Assembly: GCA_015179045.1 (NCBI GenBank)
Contig: WHUZ01000045.1
Span: forward strand, 248,001-312,000
From: Kalaharituber pfeilii
Taxonomy: Eukaryota; Ascomycota; Pezizomycetes; Pezizales; Pezizaceae
Direction: 5' to 3'
DNA: 64,000 nucleotides
Shown: positions 21,865 to 32,727 of the stretch, piece by piece
How positions within the stretch are numbered: position 1 is the stretch's first letter
Layout: every line of letters begins with the position of its first letter
Translations under genes and position numbers: made by a program
Notes under the pieces: generated by a model
The model's input: only the letters and a program-made list of their open reading frames with translations
The model's database searches: none
What the model was told of the DNA's origin: nothing

Positions 21865-22102
21865 AACCCTCCGCAGGCGAAGGAAGGCGAGAGAGACCCC
21901 GTGGCGGAGATACTAGAGTGGGCGGAGCGATGAGCACCCTTTTCCTTTTCCTTTCTTTTCCCTTCTGTTATCCGGGTGGGCGGAACGAGAAAGAGGCGGA
22001 CATTTTCCTACAAACTATATTTCCTTACTCTCCTTTGTACCTAATCTTGCCATAGCCCATAGGGCGGCATGCGAGTAATGATATTAAAAACAAAAAAATT
22101 AC
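21865..22102 (+). mobile_element. LINE A ORF2 3-prime fragment
   Basis: It holds the end of ORF2 (DPVAEILEWAER stop), a UTR of about 110 nt and the A hairpin (CUUGC with GCGAG, a G-U pair). The tail is A-rich with one C. The flanks share tagtgga (21858-21864 and 22103-22109). Confidence 0.8.
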
Positions 22103-22385
22103 TAGTGGATTGCCTGAGATCGGCTTTTACCTGCTTTGCCAATTTGAGCTTGGTCAGAAGGTTTGGAGTCAAGCTGGCTTTGAATCGCATCCTCTCTATT
22201 TCGCCAATGAGGGGTTAAGCAATAGACTACTATCCTGTGGACACCTTTCTGATCCCTGTGGCCATCAGACAGGGGTTAGAAATGGCCTTACATTAGCCTG
22301 AGTACTGCTGCCAGACGTTTTTCCGGAAGGTTTTTGGCTATATCAGCCGAGGGCTCTCAGTCTGGGCCTTCTTTACCTGTCTCCG

Positions 22386-22387
22386 TT

Positions 22388-22417
<30 letters not shown>
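22386..22417 (+). mobile_element. Poly(A)-only insertion with target-site duplication
   Basis: The insert is ttc plus 29 A. It is flanked by acctgtctccg at 22375-22385 and 22418-22428. There is no element body at all. It fits target-primed reverse transcription that stopped within the poly(A) tail. Confidence 0.8.
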
Positions 22418-22422
<5 letters not shown>

Positions 22423-22428
22423 TCTCCG

Positions 22429-24144
22429 GAGGTTTTCCGGAGGATTTGTTGCATGGTCAACGTTCTATAGCTGGTATGCAATTCGTAGCTAAGCGAAGGC
22501 AGGTTCTCGATTCCCAAACAATTGCCGATTGGTTACGTAACCGATGTTGCCCGATTCGTGATTGATGTATACACATTGCTTTTACATAACTGGTCAACTG
22601 GTCAGCAGATCTTCACCCTATCAGGCGCAGAGTGTTCTATACTAACAACAAGCAATAGACCCAACGTTCTGGTCCTCTGCTGGACAGTACGGGATCCCTA
22701 CCGTGCACAAGTGCAGCCTTCAGATCACCTGTATCTCGTGCGCACATACTCTCATGTCCCTTCGCCTGACTATCAAGCATCCCGTAGCCCACAAATTAAT
22801 TACTAACGCATACAAATGATCTATCTGCGCAGCGAAACATAAATTCAAACATGCGCAGCAGACTATATCAGAATCAGATCTATACTCAAACTTCAGCTAA
22901 TTTGTCACTCCACACAAGAGAAGGATGACTGCTCATCCTGGAACGCCTGTGATATACCAGTGGTCTACAGTGAATAGGACTCTGGTATACTGGCATGCAT
23001 CTTGCAAATGGGTACTGGACGCCAGAAACAAAAACTAAACAATAAGCATGACGCATGTATAGGTCCATAAACATTAGTGACTTACAAATGAACTTGTAAG
23101 ACGACAAGGTATGTTACTTTAGCGTTCGCAGTTTTGGCCCCTGTGCCGAATTTATATTGTGGCATAAAGTTGGGCAGGGATTCCATTAGCACTACTTTCG
23201 TACGGGATTCTCTCTTGCAGGTTCATTCACGAACCTAATAGGATTTGGTATTAACTGATTCTGAGATCTATATATCCATATGCAGTGAGATTGAACAACC
23301 TCAGGAGCTTCGAAGGTGGGGGCAGTGCCCTAGGGTGCTGTATACAAGCCTAGCATTGTCTGCAGTGGCCGTATTGACGGACTTAACGTGCTGACAAATG
23401 GATGCTTACCCCGCAAACAGCCGATAGAAGTTGCGCTGTGATATATATCGATCTCAAGCACATGCAGGACTTCCTTCCACTCCCCACCCTCACCCTTCGA
23501 TCATGCTCGCACGCTGTATAGGCGGCATAGATCCAAAGGTGAACAAAGCTTGCCAACCCATTCTCTTGTGACTTTTCGCAACATGCTAAAGCCCCTATAT
23601 TTATCAGACAGAGAAACTCTTGAACGCAGGCAGTACCTAGAGTTCAAGTACAGTATTAGCACGAAGTGACACATGTTGCACCTAAACTGACAATCTCGGG
23701 GAGCATTTGTCTCCACCACCAGAAGAAAATCATAAATAAGCTTCCTTAGTGAGCCAAAAAACAGCCTATCTTAATTTAAGACCCCTTTACCCGCCTATAA
23801 TATGCCTTCAAGGGCACAAGTATATCTCAGCGCAATTTCGCATGACGCCCTGGGATGTTTTCTTGAGGTATAATGGTATCGGTTGATACAGTGCATTATG
23901 GCCCTTCAAGGTTGGTGACAATGGCAAGCATTGTAGGCTTTACTAGCTAGTTTATTAATATGCACCAGTTTATTCGGCTTGATTTGATTAACTAATGGTT
24001 TGACATGATAATATTAGGGTGGGCAGTTTGGTCGGTGTCTTACGAGAAATGCGAATATTGCCAATATCTTCACAATCATCTCAGATAGAACTTCACTTCC
24101 GTTACTTCTTTATGGGGTGATTAGTGCCTACTGATCTTTATTAT
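22429..24144. other. No gene seen
   Basis: About 1.7 kb without a recognisable domain, repeat or transposon end. Scattered frames (22522-22806, 22886-23107, 23501-23719) look non-coding. Confidence 0.35.
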
Positions 24145-24550
24145 TATTATTGTGGGTAGGATTTGTAGAATTCGATTCTGGTTATTTTGTTTTTCAATAT
24201 CATTACTCGTTTGCTGCCCTGGGCCCGGGTCTGGGGGATATGACGAGCTAAAACATAGGAGATATAGACAGGAAGATGAAAAGAAAATAGAGTAATGCAA
24301 TAAGATGACAGAAAATATGATATGAACTAGACAGGCCGCTCGCTTTCCTCCACCCACGCCAGTGTCTGCCACAAGGATGTCCCATTCTCCTTCCTCCCTC
24401 TTGGGAGGGCTTATCAACTTTTCCTTGGCCTGGCCACCTCCTCTTCCAGGCCTCACACCTTTCCAGAAGGTAGGCAGTGTTCTCTTCCTCTCTCCCAAAC
24501 CAGCGACACTCTGGGCTGTCAGGTTTGGCTATTCTCGGCTTATACGCAGA
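24145..24550 (-). mobile_element. LINE A-related ORF2 C-terminal fragment, diverged
   Basis: An A-like hairpin tail (stem CUCGU with ACGAG) at about 24190-24245 is followed on the minus strand by a UTR and a decayed ORF2 end. The words RRWPGQG and EAWKRR-like segments correspond to the region after the zinc motif. A second copy abuts it at 24555, probably inserted into it. Confidence 0.65.
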
Positions 24551-24554
24551 GTAT

Positions 24555-25230
24555 GTTTTTTTTTTTTAAAAAAATATCATTATTCGCATGCCGCCCTATG
24601 GGCTATGGCGAGATAGCTTTATAGAAAATCAAGGAAAAGAAAATCAAATAACAAGGGGCCGAACTCATAACACAAATCAAACCAAGGCGTAACGATACCC
24701 TCTGCCTATCTCTCAATCCAACTCAGTAACTCCGCCAGGGCGTCCCCTCCCCTCTTCCCTGCATCTGGCCGCTACACTGCTTCTAGGTCCCCCGACCATC
24801 TCCTCCTCCAGATTTCACATCTGTTCCATATGTGCTCTACGGTCTCCTCCTCCCCACACCACCGGCACTCGGACCCATCAGTCTTGCCTATCTTGTATCT
24901 CCAGGCCCTGAGGCCTTTCCCTCCCAGGAGTCCCGCTAGTATGCCGACCCGCACCCCAGCCTCTGAAGTGGCCTGTACTTTGAACCTAGTCTGTCTCTCT
25001 CTTGGGACCGGTGTGCTTTCGCCTCCATTCACATGCCAGCCTCCATGACTATCTCGTCCTGATTAGGGAATAGGGCACCAATCTTTGCGGTTCTGTGTAC
25101 CTTCCCATTGCTCTCTAGGCCCTTGTGCCCCTTGACCCACATTATGGCTACTTTTGAATCTTATAATACGAGGCATTCCTCCTGTCCGCCTTCCAATGCC
25201 TTCGCCATGGTCGATTCTGGGCAGCTGGTG
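24555..25230 (-). mobile_element. LINE A-related fragment with RNase H and zinc motif, decayed
   Basis: Tail and hairpin at 24557-24612, then ORF2 from about 24772 upward. ILAGLLGGKGLRAWRYKIGK leads to CRWCGEEETVEHIWNRC (zinc motif C-x2-C-x7-H-x4-C) and RRRWSGDLEAV stop. Farther upstream, MWVKGHKGLESNGK is the RNase H His block, with in-frame stops before and after. The 5-prime end is near 25230. Confidence 0.75.
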
Positions 25231-25499
25231 AGAATTTGGGGGCAAATATAGACGCCAAGGTACGATATGATAAAGGATGCACCTATGAGCCATAACCCTC
25301 GAGAAGGTGTTAGAAATAATGATAAGGCCTTTAGTGGAGATACATGCTCCCCAGATAGTACCATTTGGTGGGAATCCTGCGTGTTTTTTTATTAATGTGT
25401 TTTTTACTTTATGTGTTAGTCTGCAGTAGTTACCTAGACATATTGAGCTAACCTGTGTCACCCTCACATTGAAAACGTTTCCTGGCAGTGAATCACTGT

Positions 25500-25600
25500 A
25501 ATCCGCAAGCCTTCAGCCTGGCCCGAGCGTATGGATCCCTGCCATAGGCTCGAAGCCTGTATGCGGGGTTATGTGACTGAAAAAACAAAAAAATATCACA
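25500..25600 (+). mobile_element. LINE B 3-prime tail
   Basis: cctggcccgagcgtatggat followed by the long-type B hairpin (CCCTGCC...GCGGGG) and an A-rich tail. Only the 3-prime UTR is retained. Possible flanking match is too short to call. Confidence 0.7.
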
Positions 25601-26700
25601 AGGCGTCGTATGAACACAAAGCAGTTGTTGTACCCGATGCAGTTACAGCCTTAGTATGCTTACGTTCCTATTATGGATGACAAGAAACTTCAAGGAAGTC
25701 ACATTCGCACACTGTATCATGCGGATCACAAAAGACAAGGACATTAATTTGTAGGAGGTTATGGGCTGCCCTTGTAATGTGTTGCAAAACATGCGCATTG
25801 ATATATCAAAAGATCGCTTAATTCGATTGTATATCAAAGAGTCCAGACACTCTAGGTTATATATGCATGCAACAGGATAGACAACAAGAACAAACTTCAA
25901 TAGGCGCAAGCAGTAGGTACAGCAGGCTCACTCTAGAGCTATGAAAGCCACAATGGTAGAGTGGTGGGAGATAACGGTAAGGATAATGGTAACCTTAATA
26001 ATGAGAAACGGGTGACAACCAGTTAGGAGGCAATAGCAGGCTGAATTTGGTATACAGCCAGATAGATACTCGGGTGTACAGTAATACGACATGATACATA
26101 ACTGCACTGCCTGTTTGTAAACAGAATTTATATGGGTCCAGACATTATCGGGGTTAAAAATCAGGCTGTTGATCTTCCAGAACTGGATGGCTGCAGAACC
26201 ACATATACGATAAGTATTGCTTTTACCTCAACCTTGATATATAACAATAACCGAGAAGCGCAACGGGGGATGAATAGGAAAATCGGCAAGGAGCCCAGCC
26301 TTGTGGATGGAACAGTAACACATTCTCTGTACTGCACTTTGAGACTGGATGCCTGATTCTCCCGGGCAGGATGTAGCAGAGGTGATACTGCACATCATGT
26401 CTCATTGCAGATAGTAATTCCACGGTGACACAGCGTCGCCTGCCAGTCAAGTCCCATTAGGAACGAATGCCTTGTTGCTCCGTGTGGAGACCAGTGCTCG
26501 GTATCTAAGGTTTATGCCCACATACAGAATGAGGGGTAAGGTGTTGCCATTACCACTCCGTGGTAGCCTTGTTACACACAGCAAATGCAAGTCGATTACC
26601 AAACAAGGTACTACTGTTGCCCTCCATTGGGTAAATGCTGTTTAAGCTATGTTCGAGAGAGTATACAGTGAACCGCTGTTCAAATATAAGAGGAGACAGA
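25601..26700. other. No gene seen
   Basis: Short frames only. Sequence becomes promoter-like only at the end, before the cysteine-rich gene. Confidence 0.35.
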
Positions 26701-26714
26701 GATGCAGTAAAAGA

Positions 26715-26720
26715 TATAAA
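26715..26720 (+). promoter_or_regulatory. Candidate TATA box of the cysteine-rich gene
   Basis: TATAAA lies about 134 bp before the ATG at 26854. Pyrimidine-rich sequence between them suits a fungal transcription start. The assignment rests only on position and motif. Confidence 0.4.
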
Positions 26721-26853
26721 AGGAGGACTGAGTATCCTTCCTGACGCTCTCACATACTCACATCACGGCGCCCCTTGTTGACTCAAAGTTCACACTCCTA
26801 CTACCTTCACCATCAACTACAACATATCCTTCTCCACCCGTCCCCCTTTCATA

Positions 26854-27260
26854 ATGAAGAACAACTCCATTCTCTCCGCCCTCCTCCTTTTCCTCTTGTG
26901 CACCCTCACCGTCTTTGCGGCCCCGGACCCAAACCCAAGGCTGCACCCTTCCCAGGCGAGCTTGCCATGGTCGAGGCCCGAGAGGTTTTCCAAGGCGGTT
27001 CACATGCACGCGGCCCGGATGGGGCCCCAGGCAGTGATCCACTTTCCGTCCCAGCAGTTGCAAAGACGACCGAAAACGGAGCCAGTGTCGACAAGCTTTT
27101 CAAACGGCAATCCTGCCCGCCAAACTATTGGTACTGCGCACAAGTCAATGGATGCTGTCAACTTAGCCCGCTATACGCCTGCTGTGATTTTGGTTGCTGC
27201 CCGCCCGGATATTATTGTTGCGGTTCCGATGGCCTTTGCTATAGGTCCTGGATGTGTTAG
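26854..27260 (+). CDS. Cysteine-rich secreted peptide (effector-like), frame broken
   Basis: The first frame starts MKNNSILSALLLFLLCTLTV then FAAP, a strong signal peptide. The downstream product lies in another frame: a Pro/Ala/Gly-rich pro-region, a Kex2-like LFKRQ site, then a C-terminal module of about 48 residues with twelve cysteines (GCCQL, ACCDFGCCPPGYYCCGS, LC, MC stop). The CC-x-x-x-x-CC pairs resemble granulin-like or other disulfide-rich fungal secreted proteins. To join the frames a one-base insertion or two-base deletion must lie near 26915-26945, unless an unusual intron is spliced there; no convincing donor/acceptor of the right length was seen. It may be a sequencing indel in a C/A homopolymer stretch or a dead allele. 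Confidence 0.6.
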
Positions 27261-27867
27261 GATATTTCATTGGAAAGCATAGGAGGTGAGCAGCTATATG
27301 TATTCTTGAATCTTAATCTGAAGCTAACGACTACCGTGGACAACTGGAAGATTTTGTTCATTAGAGATCGAACGTAGGCATGCACGCACAAAGGCGTTTT
27401 CTGTGAACAAATATCGACTATAAGGTTCAAATTGGTGGACAGGAGTAAACACACAGGTAGTGATGATAGTTTTCCTGCTGGAGGGCTGTAGGAGGAGGAA
27501 AGGATTTTCACATCTTGTTCATTTGCTTTGTTTTGCGGAGAATGGGAAATATAGTTAAAAAAAAAAAAAAAAAAAAAAAAAAGGAGGAGCGAGCTTGCAG
27601 GGGCTTTGGCGAAGTCTGTTTTATTGGCTTTGTTTCACTCATTTGAATCTTTCCATTAGGATGTGTATCTGTGGAGGTCTTGATGGGACTGATGGCCAAG
27701 CTGTATCTTCAACGTCCTCTACCGGAATATGGTGCACTTACCGGTAGCAATGAAACATGAGGTTCAGAAAGTCAGTCACCTATTCAATAAAGTCCAAAGA
27801 GACAGAAAGCAACTACATATATGTTGAAACCTTCTCCCCAAGGTACCTGAACTTCATTCATATGAGT
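27261..27867. other. No gene; 29-A tract
   Basis: A run of about 28 A at 27557-27584 follows a body with no hairpin. An aggaggag motif lies on both sides about 80 bp apart, so it could be a retro-inserted RNA fragment, but evidence is thin. Confidence 0.3.
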
Positions 27868-27875
27868 CTGATCAT

Positions 27876-28174
27876 TAGTGAGCGGCACGAGCTAGCTCGA
27901 GCCGAGCTGGAGGGTGAGCTCGAGCCTGGATTGATTATATACATAATATTGACAAACTAAACTAAACCAAGCTAAATTTTCATCTTTCTCACTACTATCA
28001 GCTAAATCGTGCATTTCGAAGTTGTTGGTAGGTCAGAATGAGCTCCAAGTCTCTAATTATTACTATATTAGGTATTTACAGTTTATGAAACCTTGCACTG
28101 GCTAAGCATTTTAGCGAGCTGTCAAGAAAAACACAAGCATGATCTTGGCTCGTTTGAGCTCGAGCCGCTCACTA
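27876..28174 (-). mobile_element. hAT-type MITE, copy 2
   Basis: A 299-bp element with inverted ends TAGTGAGCGG and CCGCTCACTA and subterminal AGCTCGAG palindromes. It is flanked by a perfect 8-bp duplication, ctgatcat, at 27868-27875 and 28175-28182. Eight-base duplications are typical of hAT elements. Internal sequence near the right end is the reverse complement of the left part of copy 1. Confidence 0.85.
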
Positions 28175-28182
28175 CTGATCAT

Positions 28183-28565
28183 GACTCAATATCTAGAAAG
28201 GTACTCAATTATCGTTAAATCTACCAATCACACTGAGGAAACGTAGTAATTTATGAAGATAGGCAACTTCGGAGTCTTTGGAAGAGAAGCTACATGGCGC
28301 AAACTAGTTATGAGAACGTATATGAGTAAATACGTCAATTACACACGAAAATGTAGCAGCATGAGAGTTGAAAGCATCAAAGCCAGGTTCTAGACACAGT
28401 TAATATTGGGACTATTATAATTCCTTTCATGGACGAGATAATCAAAGATTATTTGCCAAGAATATACACAGATCTCATTCGGATTACTATTACTACCAAC
28501 TCTGTACCGCTTTTAGTGTTCCAGCGGTAGGTCCGCCGAAATTTACCTCTGGCAGGTATAAGAAT
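28183..28565. other. No gene seen
   Basis: Unique-looking AT-rich sequence, no domain or repeat recognised. Confidence 0.35.
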
Positions 28566-29280
28566 TTTTATTTTTTTTTATTTCAATATCATTTACTCGT
28601 ATGCCGCCCTATAGGCTACAACGAGATTAAGTACACAGGAGATAATAAGAGATAACAGGTAAATAACCAGGAACGAAAAGCCAATAGCAAAGCTGAACAA
28701 CAGTCATGGTCTACTCGCTCCCTTCCATCCACGCCAGGATCTCTAGGACGATTGTCCCCTTCATCTCCCTTCCTCTGGTGGCGACTCCTCAGCTTCTCCT
28801 TCGCACCTGGCCACCTCCTCCACATTGCACATCTGTCCACCAGCTGGTCCGTCGTCTCTTCTTCCCTTCCACACCAGCGGGCACTCCGGGCTGTCTACCT
28901 TGCTTATCTTCGCTTTCCATGCCCGTAGCCCTTTACATCCCAGGAGGCCCACCGGTGCGGGAACATGCTCCGGTATCCTGTTCCGGGGTCAATATGTAAG
29001 TCCTAGCGGGTCCCGCTTCTCCGCCACTTTTGGCTTGCTCTCCACCCTTAATCCCGCCTCCATGAACACGTTGTCCTGATATGGTAGTGCACTGCCAATC
29101 CTGGTGACTTTGTCTGCCTTCTCATTGCCTTGCATACTCCTGTGACCCTTGACCCACATTACTGCTAGGTCTTGCAGGCCTCGTGCTGATCTCCCTTCTA
29201 ACGCTTTCCTTAGTGCGTGAGTCGCCCCGCCTGGTGTCGGCTCCATAGGGCAGCCTCTTATAGTCTCTTCAAGACCCCTG
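28566..29280 (-). mobile_element. LINE A-related fragment, RNase H, decayed
   Basis: Tail with stem CUCGU / ACGAG at 28567-28625, UTR, then ORF2 on the minus strand. GLLGCKGLRAWKAKISK precedes the damaged zinc motif, and MWVKGHRSMQGNEKADKVTR is the RNase H His block. Frames shift between them. The right edge meets a TTCTACCGGGATATTGCGCA motif at about 29284, the end of another repeat family. Confidence 0.75.
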
Positions 29281-29283
29281 TGT

Positions 29284-29312
29284 TCTACCGGGATATTGCG
29301 CACTTTCGGGTG
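29284..29312 (+). repeat. Isolated end of the CCGGGATATTGCGCA element
   Basis: ttctaccgggatattgcgca followed by ctttcggg equals the left end of the 43510-46119 element. Only one end is present; the LINE A fragment next to it may have replaced or interrupted the rest. Confidence 0.6.
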
Positions 29313-29442
29313 ACTAATAAATGACTTCCTCAAAATTCAACGACTTGTTCAACTGACTTCAAATTGAGTACAAAGCATCTAGATACATGTAGGAAGCTAT
29401 TTCAAACCTTGTATCAGCACACAGAAATTTTTCAGGTAGGGT

Positions 29443-29586
29443 TTTTTATTTTTTTTCTTTATATCATTACTCGCATGCCGCCCTCTGGGCTATGGCGAGG
29501 TGCTAAATACATGAAATTGAATATATAAGGAAAAGTGAAGAAAATGAAGACTGTTCTGTTTCCTATCTCCCTGCCCAATCCATTAG
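29443..29586 (-). mobile_element. LINE A ORF2 last codons plus tail
   Basis: A 144-bp insert between duplications tttcaggtagggt (29430-29442 and 29587-29599). It reads in reverse: ORF2 end (LMDWAGR stop), UTR, A hairpin (CUCGC / GCGAG) and poly(A). Confidence 0.92.
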
Positions 29587-29599
29587 TTTCAGGTAGGGT

Positions 29600-30129
29600 G
29601 ATGTTAGTAAGATATCTATTTAGAAAGAACAGATACTTAGAGATCTAATATTTGAAGAATCATTTTCTAAGTCTTACAACTGTTGTAGTAGATATTTTTA
29701 TAGATTCAAATAGTAGATATAAAATAGAAAAAGAGTTAGTATCTTGTCGATAAAAGTAGTATCTAAACAACTATAGTATTGAAAGTAGTAATTGAGCTAG
29801 TATTAGATATTTAGAGTTATCTATATTAGATTAAGCTTTTAATAACTTTAAAACAATTTTAGCCTATTTAAAAGTATACAATATTAGTTTTGACTTATAA
29901 TTGCTATAACTTTAACGTTTGAAACTGTTACTTTATTTATTCTTATATTTTTAAATACTTCTTAAGTCTATAATTAAGCATAAGCTAGTATATAGATATA
30001 TAGAGATATATTTATATTTACTACTGGCTTAGATATTTATAAACTATACCTAAGTACTCTCTTACCTCTATTGCAGAAGATCATTTGCTTGGAGATAAGA
30101 CCTCCTATTTTCCGACATATTTAAAGCAG
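29600..30129. other. AT-rich, RIP-like tract
   Basis: Strongly A/T-biased and rich in TA dinucleotides, without coding potential. The composition resembles the AT-rich parts of 43510-46119 and suggests mutated repeat sequence. Confidence 0.5.
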
Positions 30130-30376
30130 GCTTCAATCCCGATGCTACCAATTAATTAATTGCAAGAATGATAGAGGGACACAAAAGCTTATAATTCGAC
30201 AAAAGCCATTAGAATTCAATGCAGGAGTGTAGGAGATCCCTCAGGATCAGAAGCATGATAGCATGCCATTGTCTCGCCTGCTACAGTCACTGAGGTAACT
30301 CTAGTACTTGGTCTCATTGGTATGTCTTCAGGATTGGCAGTTGGACAGAGTTTGTCAATTCAACACGGAAATCTTA
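30130..30376 (+). repeat. Left part of a tandem-duplicated gene-flank unit
   Basis: This stretch matches 35395-35660 at diverged level (for example ccgatgctaccaatta against ccgatgctgccaatta, and gtcaattcaac with aaatctta against gtcaactcaaaatgcaaatctta). The match resumes at 34293 beyond the LTR element. The chromovirus therefore inserted into one copy of a tandem duplication. Confidence 0.7.
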
Positions 30377-30629
30377 TGTTACGGTGTCTGCGATTGCAGC
30401 AAAGTGTAGGTGTAACTTAGGACAACGCTTGGAACTTGACCTTTGTATAGAGGCCGTGGAGTCCTCTATATATAGGCATCCAGCGTGTCGGTTATTTGCA
30501 TTATTCTATTTAACATTGAGTGCTAACTAACAAGCTTCTCTCTCTTCACCATCATAACTATGAATGGCGTGATTATCATGCGTCATCTCTCATCGCTTAT
30601 CATTGATACTTTGTTGGGTCACCCTGACA
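30377..30629 (-). repeat. 3-prime LTR of the chromovirus
   Basis: Ends tgttacgg and cctgaca on the plus strand. It differs from the other LTR by a few bases and small indels. Confidence 0.88.
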
Positions 30630-30819
30630 TTACCCCCGTTCTTACGGCTGACATCCTCGTCAGACCTTCACTTGAGATCTTCACTTCATCCTTCTGTATG
30701 TCAGGGGCCTGTATCATCACCTTGCGCTACCGTTAAACCTCTCCATGGGTAAAAAAAAACCCTGTGGGAAAAAGCACTCCATGGGCGAGGAAGGTATAGG
30801 CTCAGTGTCCATCAATTCT

Positions 30820-31200
30820 TGGATTCGTCGGCATGTGCTCCATTCAGCTCTTCGACTCGTCGGTATAGGCTCAATTCATCAGTCTTCGATTCGTCGGTAT
30901 GTGCTCAGTTCAGCTCTTCGACTCATCGGCATAGGCGCAATTATCAATTGTCAGTCTTCAATTCGTCGGTATGTGCTTACTTCAGCTCTTCGACTCATCG
31001 GCATAGCTCAATTATCAATTGTCAGTCTTCAATTCGTCGGTATGTGCTTACTTCAGCTCTTCGACTCATTGGCACAGCTCAATTATCAATTCAGTTCAAG
31101 TGTCAGGTCCTCGATTTATCGGTACAAGCTCAATTCAATTCTTCGATACATCGGTATATGCTCAGTTCAATTGTCAACTCTTCGATCCATTGGCTTTCTT
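30820..31200. repeat. 71-72 bp tandem repeats in the chromovirus 3-prime UTR
   Basis: Units with cgtcggtatgtgctYa and cttcgactcatcggca start at 30892, 30964 and 31035, with partial units on both sides. They lie between the chromodomain stop and the 3-prime LTR. Open frames here result from the repeats. Spacing and lack of unique spacers rule out CRISPR. Confidence 0.8.
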
Positions 31201-31433
31201 GGGTGCTCATTATGAAATTTAATAATTTCCTGCAGTACTAAAGGAGCCTGTAGATCATCGAATGATTCCCATGTGTCGGATTCTGCACTATAATCTTTCC
31301 AACGGACTCGGTACTTTATGCCCTCTTTCGTGCGTCTGCTATCAACAATACAATCCACCTCATATAGTGGTTCCTCTTCCTCATCATCATCATCATTATC
31401 ACTTCTCGATGATGGATCAACCTGTGGTTGCAC
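31167..31433 (-). CDS. Chromodomain at the integrase C-terminus
   Basis: After an acidic stretch (DDDDEEEE) the frame reads YEVDCIVDSR, IKYRVRWKDYSAESDTWESF and an alpha-helical end LVLQEIIKFHNEHP. This is a standard chromodomain fold with aromatic positions Y, W and a third near TWE. In chromoviruses the domain tethers integrase to modified histones and guides insertion into heterochromatin. The upstream integrase sequence is broken, so the domain is an orphan here. Confidence 0.85.
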   Translation of the reverse strand: MQPQVDPSSRSDNDDDDEEEEPLYEVDCIVDSRRTKEGIKYRVRWKDYSAESDTWESFDDLQAPLVLQEIIKFHNEHPRKPMDRRVDN

Positions 31434-31893
31434 TCTATCTTTAAAAGGCTTTTAGTAGTGAAGTGTGTATCACCTTGTGCAGGCGTAGCCTTTTAGGAAT
31501 GTTCAGCTCATATGCATGCCGGCTAATTCATCGAGTAATGGTGTATGGGCCAATGTACTTGCTGGATAAGGACTTGTTTCCAGTTTGTACTGTCAAATTG
31601 CGGCGGTCAACTCATACTTGGTCTCCAACTTGAAATTGGCGAGACTTGTCAATGTGGAGTGCAGAGCGCTTATCATTGATCTGCTTGAGGGTTTGGTGAA
31701 TCTGGCTGTGTACTGCGGTCATACGTTCAATCAATTCTTCAGCAGCTGGGCTGGCATATATGTAATCATCATTGATATGAATAGTACGTGGGTCAAACCC
31801 ATACAGGCTGCGGAATGGGCTGTATCCATGTGTGGCAGTATTTGTAGAGTTGTATGCGAATTCGGCTAGTGGTAGCCATTGTACCCAACGTTT

Positions 31894-32620
31894 CTAACGA
31901 TCATGGCAGAAGATTCTCAAGTATTGTTTGAGTGTTTGTATCGCTCTCTCACTCAAGCCATCTGTAGGTTCATGCTCAGATAAGTATGTTCTTAGAGCCT
32001 CATTTTCCTCCCATATGGTTTTGTAGATAGGGCCATTTGGAAGCTTTACAGATGGATCTTGTAAAACAACTTCATGGTCCCACTTTCTATGTGGCGGCAA
32101 CTTTTTAGCTTGTTCAGCTGAAAACACACGGTCATAGTCAGCATATCTAGTGACTGCATCTACCATCAATAGTATATCTCCTTCTTCATAGGTCTCTGCT
32201 TCTAGAATATTAATAACTGGGATTCTTCTTTCTTTGCATGGGATTATAAGTCCGTTTCTAACAAGCTGGCGCTTCCTAGTCTTGACATCGAACTCATGCT
32301 CTTGAAGCCATGAGAGACCTAAAACCATATCTCTATGACCTAGAGAATCTAATACTTCTGCGTCGAAGGTGTATGATTGCTGACTGGGATCTCCTTCAAT
32401 CTGTATACTTGTATTGACTATGTGTTTTGCAACTAGCTTCGATCCGTCTGCTTGTGATATCGCGATTTCATGTTTTCTTTTATGTATACCGATTTTCTCA
32501 GCTAGTTGCCTATTGATGACTGGTCTGGATGCAGCAGTATCAACAATTGCTTCAGCATATACATTTTTTGTCAGGGTAACTTGTACTGTTAGTAATGAGG
32601 TATGACGGGGTGTGTGATCA
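31894..32620 (-). pseudogene. Protease / RT stub fused to integrase C-terminal part
   Basis: On the minus strand: TKNVYAEAIVDTAAS contains the catalytic D-T-A of retropepsins, and MVLGLSWLQEHEFD is the typical protease C-terminal motif. Then follow the start of the RT region (YKTIWEENEALRTYLSEHE) and PTDGLSERAIQTLKQYLRIF, which belongs to integrase (compare HPQTDGQ-ER). The change occurs inside the shared P-T-D-G words, so a deletion of the RT, RNase H and integrase core probably used short homology. The frame remains open across the junction. Confidence 0.8.
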
Positions 32621-32727
32621 GTACTACTCGCAGCACCCCCTAATCTTTTGCTTGCTGGTCCAAGTTTTCTTCCTCATCTGAGGCGAGTTCTGTAATCCGT
32701 AGTTGGGCTGTTTCGGTCTGTTGGCGT

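Noticed and set aside
27490..27590. A 28-A run as a further micro-insertion
   Set aside because: No hairpin precedes it and the supposed duplication (aggaggag) is low-complexity; not strong enough.
30820..31200. Possible CRISPR-like array
   Set aside because: The repeats are contiguous, without unique spacers, and the context is a eukaryotic retroelement.
30745..31241. Open frames of 140-156 codons with repeated RRYVLSSALRLIG-like words
   Set aside because: They are the 71-72 bp tandem repeats of the chromovirus UTR read in different frames.
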